Positions 60,424-64,000 of a stretch of 64,000 bases of DNA are shown in pieces. The DNA comes from Streptomyces halstedii (GTDB lineage: Bacteria; Actinomycetota; Actinomycetes; Streptomycetales; Streptomycetaceae): NCBI GenBank assembly GCA_000720535.1, contig JOAZ01000001.1, positions 469,994-533,993 on the forward strand, read 5' to 3'. How positions within the stretch are numbered: the stretch's first letter is position 1; each line of letters begins with the position of its first letter. Below the pieces are notes generated by a model that saw only the letters and a program-made list of their open reading frames with translations, had not been told where the DNA came from and ran no database searches. The position numbers and the translations under genes are program-made.

Positions 60424-61092
60424 TCAGACGGTGAAGATCTTCTCGGCCTGGTCGCGCTCGACGTGCAGGTCCCAGTACAGCGGAGAGATCTGACTCGCGG
60501 AGGCGCTGGGTGTGCCTTGCGGAGCGCGGTCTCCGATCCACGCTCCGATGGCCACGTGCGCGGCCTGAATGCCCTCGGGCTCAAGTTCCTTGTGCAAGTT
60601 CAGGACCCACGAACGCAGGGCCGCACCGGCGGTGTTGATGTCACCGAGCATCGGGGTGGGATCCACCGACCCGGCCCCGGTGGTGAACAGCAGCGTCCCC
60701 GTACCGGCCTGCCGCATCGCAGGCAGCACCGCACCGGTGGCCGCGATCGCACCGTAGACCAGGTACCGCATCTGCAGGTCCACGTCCGCGGCAGTGACCT
60801 TGGTGGGCGTGAGGAACTTCGGCTCGGGTCCGCCCGGGGAGTATTCGAGCACGTCGATTCCCCCGAAATGCTGTGATGCGGCATCGAGGCCGCCGGTCAG
60901 CGACCCGATGTCCAGGACATCGGCCGCGAACCCCTTGGCCGTGATGCCTTCGGCGGCAAGGATCGCGGCATGGGCGTCGAGGTTGGCCTGGTTGCGGGAA
61001 AGCAGCGCCACGTCGAAGCCGCTGGAACCGAACGTGCGGGCAATAGCCAGACCCATACCGGGTCCGGCGCCGACGACAGCGATGGTAGACAC
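60424..61092 (-). CDS. SDR-family protein lacking the usual catalytic residues
   Basis: A 222-residue classical-type short-chain dehydrogenase fold. The cofactor loop is intact (VVGAGPGMGLAIARTFG) and VALLSRNQANLDAHAAI with FAADVLDIGSL fits NADP binding. At the active site the expected YxxxK is replaced by INTAGAALRSW, and the usual NNAG is EYSPGG, so Tyr and Lys are missing. It may be a non-enzymatic or redox-sensing NADP binder. It is divergent from an HxlR regulator, a common pairing for redox- or aldehyde-responsive SDRs. Confidence 0.82.
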   Translation of the reverse strand: MSTIAVVGAGPGMGLAIARTFGSSGFDVALLSRNQANLDAHAAILAAEGITAKGFAADVLDIGSLTGGLDAASQHFGGIDVLEYSPGGPEPKFLTPTKVTAADVDLQMRYLVYGAIAATGAVLPAMRQAGTGTLLFTTGAGSVDPTPMLGDINTAGAALRSWVLNLHKELEPEGIQAAHVAIGAWIGDRAPQGTPSASASQISPLYWDLHVERDQAEKIFTV

Positions 61093-61144
61093 GAAGAGAG
61101 CTCCTACGACCGGGCCGGCCGCTCAGGAAAGGATGAAGAGCCGG

Positions 61145-61181
61145 CGGTTATCAATGGTTCCTTGGTAACTTTGGATAACCG
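61145..61181. promoter_or_regulatory. Candidate HxlR operator
   Basis: CGGTTATC (61145-61152) and GATAACCG (61174-61181) are perfect inverted arms separated by 21 nt. TTGGTAAC lies between them. The site is in the divergent region between the SDR and HxlR genes and is less GC-rich than its surroundings. Confidence 0.5.
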
Positions 61182-61235
61182 TCATGGGGTGGTCAAGAAG
61201 GCACTTTGAGGTGCCGTGGTTCTCTGGAGGTAACC

Positions 61236-61622
61236 GTGCAGGCCAACGACGGCATCGACCCGATCTGCGGACAGGGCGGAGCCCGGGCCCGAGAGGTGCT
61301 GGACCTGGTCTCGGACAAGTGGTCGCTCTACGTCGTGGCCGCTCTGGGACAAGGCCCGCTGCGGTTCAGCCAGGCCCGGCGAGTCGTTGCCGGGATCAGC
61401 CAGCGCATGCTCAACGTGACCCTGCGCCGACTCGTACGTGACGGCCTGGTCTCACGCACCGTGGCCCCCACGGTGCCGCCGCAGGTCACCTACTCACTGA
61501 CCGAGGCCGGGCACAGCCTGCGTCTGGCCGTCCAGCCGCTGATTGAGTGGGCTTTCGCCACCGTCGACAACATCAACACCGCTCGCTCAGCCTATGACGC
61601 CCAGGTCGAAGATCGAGAATGA
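61236..61622 (+). CDS. HxlR-family transcriptional regulator
   Basis: A 128-residue winged-helix regulator. The core CGQGGARAREVLDLVSDKWS, ALGQGPLRFSQARRVVAGIS, QRMLNVTLRRLVRDGLVSR and YSLTEAGHSL is the HxlR/MarR-like pattern, with the N-terminal Cys often used as a redox sensor. GTG 61236 has GGAGG 5 nt upstream. It most likely controls the divergent SDR gene and itself. Confidence 0.88.
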   Translation: MQANDGIDPICGQGGARAREVLDLVSDKWSLYVVAALGQGPLRFSQARRVVAGISQRMLNVTLRRLVRDGLVSRTVAPTVPPQVTYSLTEAGHSLRLAVQPLIEWAFATVDNINTARSAYDAQVEDRE

Positions 61623-62261
61623 CTACGCCTCCGAGGACTGTCGGCAATGAACGGACACAGCCTAGCTAGGGGAAGGTGTCCGCCTGCGGGCCGCTTTCAT
61701 CTTCACATCCGTACGGTCGACGACAAGAGACGCTGAAACGAACACTGGCCCCCTCGGGGCCCGATTTCTTACGCTCTCGGACGATGTGATATTTCACGGC
61801 GGCCGGTCAGAATGCGCACCGACGAACCACCCGCAGCACTTGCTCTGCCTCTGCCCTTCGGCGGCCCGGCCGGACGAGTTCCGCAGCAACGGCTGTGGGG
61901 GCCCGGCAACGGTGCGGCGGCCTCTGCTCGATGGCTGCGAGACAGCTACCGTTCCCGGCAGCACTCAGTCCACCAGGTGCGTGGACCAGGAGAAGCGCGC
62001 GAGGGGAGAACCCCCGCCATGTGAACCGCTCGCCGGACTGTCGGGAGTACCGGCGGGGCTCCAGGTCGGTGCCGAACGGCCCTGCGGCAAACTGGTGACT
62101 ACCGCGCGGGTACACGCTGCCGCCCGGGTGGAAACCAGCGAATACGGCCGTGGCTACGATGCGGAATTCCCGCCCCCGGCAACCGCGACACACTGACGGC
62201 GAATCCGTCCCGCTGAGCCGAGGCACGGTAGCTGTCACGTCATCCATGCCAAGATTCGAGG
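61623..62261. other. Stretch without a supported gene
   Basis: Several open frames of 130-150 codons exist on both strands, but none shows a recognisable family, consistent ribosome site or normal composition (high Arg/Cys/Pro). The first 200 nt are less GC-rich. GGCCCCCTCGGGGCC near 61749-61763 is a short hairpin. It may be decayed transposon DNA. Confidence 0.5.
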
Positions 62262-63134
62262 ATGGAGACGACCGACGTCACGCGTGCGATCGCGGCCGCG
62301 ACTTCGGTCGCCGCCTCTCTCGACCTGCCGGCCGGCGATGCCGTCGTTCTGCACAACTCGAACAAGCTGGCACTGCGGCTGACGCCATGCGATGTCTTTG
62401 CCCGGGTCGCCCCTGTGGGACAAGAAGTCGCACAGTTCGAAGTGGAGCTCGCTCAGAAGCTCGTAGAGGCCGGATGCCCGGTGTGTCCCTTGGAGCCTCG
62501 GGCGGACCCACGGGTGCACAGGCGCGACGGCTTCGCGGTGACGCTGTGGACCTACTACGAGCCCGTGACTCCTCGCACCCCACCAGTCGACTACGCCAGG
62601 GCGCTGGAGCGGCTGCACGGCGGCATGCGCAAGGTCGACGCGCCGAGCCCGAGGTTCACGGACCGGATCACGAGGGCGGAAGAAGTTGTCGCCGACCCGG
62701 ATCGCTCGCCGGAACTCGCTGACGCGGACCGCGTGTTCCTCAGCGGCAGGCTCGCAAGCGTGCGACGGGCGATCGAGGACCGCGGCGCCGTGGAACAACT
62801 GCTCCACGGCGAGCCGCATCCAGGCAATGTGCTCGGCACGAAGAACGGCCCGTTGTTCATCGACCTCGAGACGTGCTGCCGTGGACCCGTCGAGTTCGAT
62901 CTCGCCCATGTTCCCGAGGCGGTCTGCGAGCACTACCCAAGCCTTGACCAAGGGCTGCTCGACGAGTGTCGGCAGCTCGTTGTCGCGATGGTCGCCGCGT
63001 GGCGTTGGGAGCTTGGCGACCAGTTTCCGAATGGGAGGCGATTCGGGGAGGAATTGCTGCGCTTGCTGCGAGAGGGTCCTCCTTGGCCGGCACTCGACAC
63101 AGTCACCAGGCGACTGGACGGTCTTCGGCAGTGA
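62262..63134 (+). CDS. Aminoglycoside-phosphotransferase-fold kinase
   Basis: A 290-residue protein of the APH/choline-kinase fold. KLALRLTPCDVFARVAP is the ATP-binding strand region, QFEVELAQKLVEAGCPVCPL holds the helix-C Glu, LLHGEPHPGNVLG is the catalytic loop (HG(D/E)xHxxN, with Glu in place of the usual Asp), and LFIDLETCCRGPVEFDLAH is the DFD-like metal site. The Asp-to-Glu change in the HGD motif makes catalytic competence uncertain. ATG 62262 has GAGGATG only, a weak site. The substrate is unknown. Confidence 0.8.
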   Translation: METTDVTRAIAAATSVAASLDLPAGDAVVLHNSNKLALRLTPCDVFARVAPVGQEVAQFEVELAQKLVEAGCPVCPLEPRADPRVHRRDGFAVTLWTYYEPVTPRTPPVDYARALERLHGGMRKVDAPSPRFTDRITRAEEVVADPDRSPELADADRVFLSGRLASVRRAIEDRGAVEQLLHGEPHPGNVLGTKNGPLFIDLETCCRGPVEFDLAHVPEAVCEHYPSLDQGLLDECRQLVVAMVAAWRWELGDQFPNGRRFGEELLRLLREGPPWPALDTVTRRLDGLRQ

Positions 63135-63302
63135 CAGCCGTCGGGCTTCGGCTCATCCGCCGAGTTCTCCCCGGCGGGCCGGAGCGCTGCCTGTGAGAAG
63201 CCACGGATTGACTTGTATTCTCGCCGGGCAATGACCACTTCTCTGGCCGTGGCGTAGCCCGCCTCGCAGCTCACCGCAGGCCCACAGTCCCAGAGATGCC
63301 GC

Positions 63303-63346
63303 CGCGCCCCGTCTGACCCGCCAAGTAGCAGGTCAGGCGGGGCGCG
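63303..63346. terminator. Terminator-like hairpin
   Basis: CGCGCCCCGTCTGACC (63303-63318) pairs with 63331-63346 around a 12-nt loop, with a single G-U type mismatch. It lies 170 nt past the kinase gene. The rest of 63135-63715 has no supported gene; it includes a short direct repeat, AAAAGTCCCAG, near 63478-63499 and a 9-bp hairpin at 63660-63680. Confidence 0.7.
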
Positions 63347-63715
63347 TCGGCACTCGCCCGTCAGATGTCCCGGAAGAGACCGGCCAGCGCCATGACCTGC
63401 GACGATGCGCGGTTGTACAGCGTTGACCTGCGTTGATCGTCTTTCAGATGTCTCCTGCGCGTGCACGTTGATGCTGGCAAAAGTCCCAGAAAAGTCCCAG
63501 GGGTCCCTGCAGCCCACGACCGTTCTCCGGGCTCCACGTGGGCCTTTGCCCTGAGCCGTTGCCGAGGTCTTCCCGGGCCGGTCTCGGGGCTTTCGGGTCC
63601 CGCGGTGCAGACAGCTGAGGTCGGTCAAAGAGTGGTTCCCGGGCGGGCAGGGATTCCTGCCGCTGGTTGGTAACCAGCGGTAGGACGGGTGCTGGTGAGT
63701 ACGACGATTTCCCTC

Positions 63716-63755
63716 TGCGGGGATGGACGGCAGTGCACTGCCATCCATCCCCGCA
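63716..63755 (-). terminator. 40-nt near-perfect hairpin after the 78-residue gene
   Basis: TGCGGGGATGGA (63716-63727) pairs with 63744-63755, then one mismatch, then the palindrome GGCAGTGCACTGCC (63729-63742). It begins 4 nt after the stop of the minus-strand gene at 63760 and looks like its terminator. Confidence 0.8.
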
Positions 63756-63759
63756 CCCG

Positions 63760-63996
63760 TTATTCTCTTCTGGCAGAGGGGAATGCTTCCTGTCCAGGCG
63801 GAGCAGCTGTGTCGATGACTGTCTGGAGGTCGAAGACGAGAACCAGCCAGTACCGTCGCAGAGTCGCGAGTTCGTGGAAGATCTGTCGGGAGATGACCGC
63901 CTCCCGCTCCATCGAGCTGTTGGATTCCCGCACAGTCAGAACGACTTGGTAGCGCTCGAACGGGATGCCTTTGTCCTCCTCGTACTCATGCTCCAT
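63760..63996 (-). CDS. Small hypothetical protein
   Basis: A 78-residue soluble protein: GIPFERYQVVLTVRESNSSM, REAVISRQIFHELATLRRYW and LVLVFDLQTVIDT, then a polar tail. Codon use is ordinary for a real gene, and a strong hairpin follows the stop by 4 nt, which argues it is transcribed. The ribosome site cannot be judged because ATG 63996 is at the window edge. No family was recognised. Confidence 0.55.
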   Translation of the reverse strand: MEHEYEEDKGIPFERYQVVLTVRESNSSMEREAVISRQIFHELATLRRYWLVLVFDLQTVIDTAAPPGQEAFPSARRE

Positions 63997-64000
63997 TTCT

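Noticed and set aside
61807-62247. 146-codon minus-strand gene
   Set aside because: Arg/Cys/Pro-rich with no family pattern or ribosome site; open frames overlap on both strands here.
63478-63499. Attachment site suggested by the repeated AAAAGTCCCAG
   Set aside because: No integrase, tRNA or second distant copy was seen in the window.

Overview
The window is high-GC actinobacterial chromosome, most likely Streptomyces. Nearly every open frame shows strong third-position GC bias, GTG and TTG starts with AGGAGG-type ribosome sites are common, and the first 25 kb is a Streptomyces-type ESX (type VII secretion, T7SS) locus. No rRNA, tRNA or CRISPR array was recognised.

Region 1 (1-25.7 kb), T7SS. 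From the left edge, on the minus strand: a large WXG100-like polymorphic-toxin-type protein cut by the window edge, an EspC-like WXG protein, a YbaB/EspL-like protein, a giant AAWKG-type repeat protein, a T7SS-associated protein, two WXG100 (Esx) proteins, EccB and EccD. EccC (three FtsK/SpoIIIE ATPase modules) is divergent on the plus strand. The mycosin protease follows on the minus strand, then a protein fusing a beta-helix to two EccA-type AAA+ modules. Two oppositely oriented membrane-anchored surface proteins share one anchor but carry different C-terminal domains (ricin lectin and an aromatic-rich beta domain). A T7SS-associated protein, a 25-residue ribosomal protein bL37 and a VWA protein close the region. 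No eccE was found, and a poly-C tract of about 80 bp between eccC and mycP looks like damaged or mis-assembled sequence.

Region 2 (26-32.4 kb): a nitrate/sulfonate/taurine-type ABC importer (lipoprotein, permease, ATPase) divergent from a CitA/DcuS-type sensor kinase and response regulator, then a small lipoprotein.

Region 3 (32.4-41.7 kb): a probable catabolic island. A PuuE-like deacetylase/allantoinase is divergent from an FCD-domain regulator. A tightly packed operon follows: sialidase-fold enzyme, four-gene ECF transporter (S, T, A, A), NAD-dependent epimerase/dehydrogenase, 2-keto-3-deoxygluconate-type kinase and KDPG-type aldolase. A GTCAGTnnTGAC palindrome occurs both in the divergent promoter region and just ahead of the sialidase gene, so the FCD protein may control both sides.

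Region 4 (41.7-55.6 kb): an orphan eCIS-core (DUF4157) protein with an unassigned C-terminal domain, a less GC-rich patch (PH-domain membrane protein, small membrane protein, broken inositol-monophosphatase gene), a TetR/MFS efflux pair, a methyltransferase, a DoxX-like protein, a VOC protein, an Lrp/AsnC regulator, and an ATP-grasp ligase followed by a CocE/NonD hydrolase.

Region 5 (55.6-64 kb) is degraded accessory DNA: a 3'-chimeric DUF1963-like gene, an Rhs-core fragment, a frameshifted minus-strand gene, an O-methyltransferase-like gene, broken IS630 and IS5 transposases bounded in part by 22-bp inverted repeats, an SDR/HxlR pair, an aminoglycoside-phosphotransferase-fold protein and a small gene with a strong terminator.
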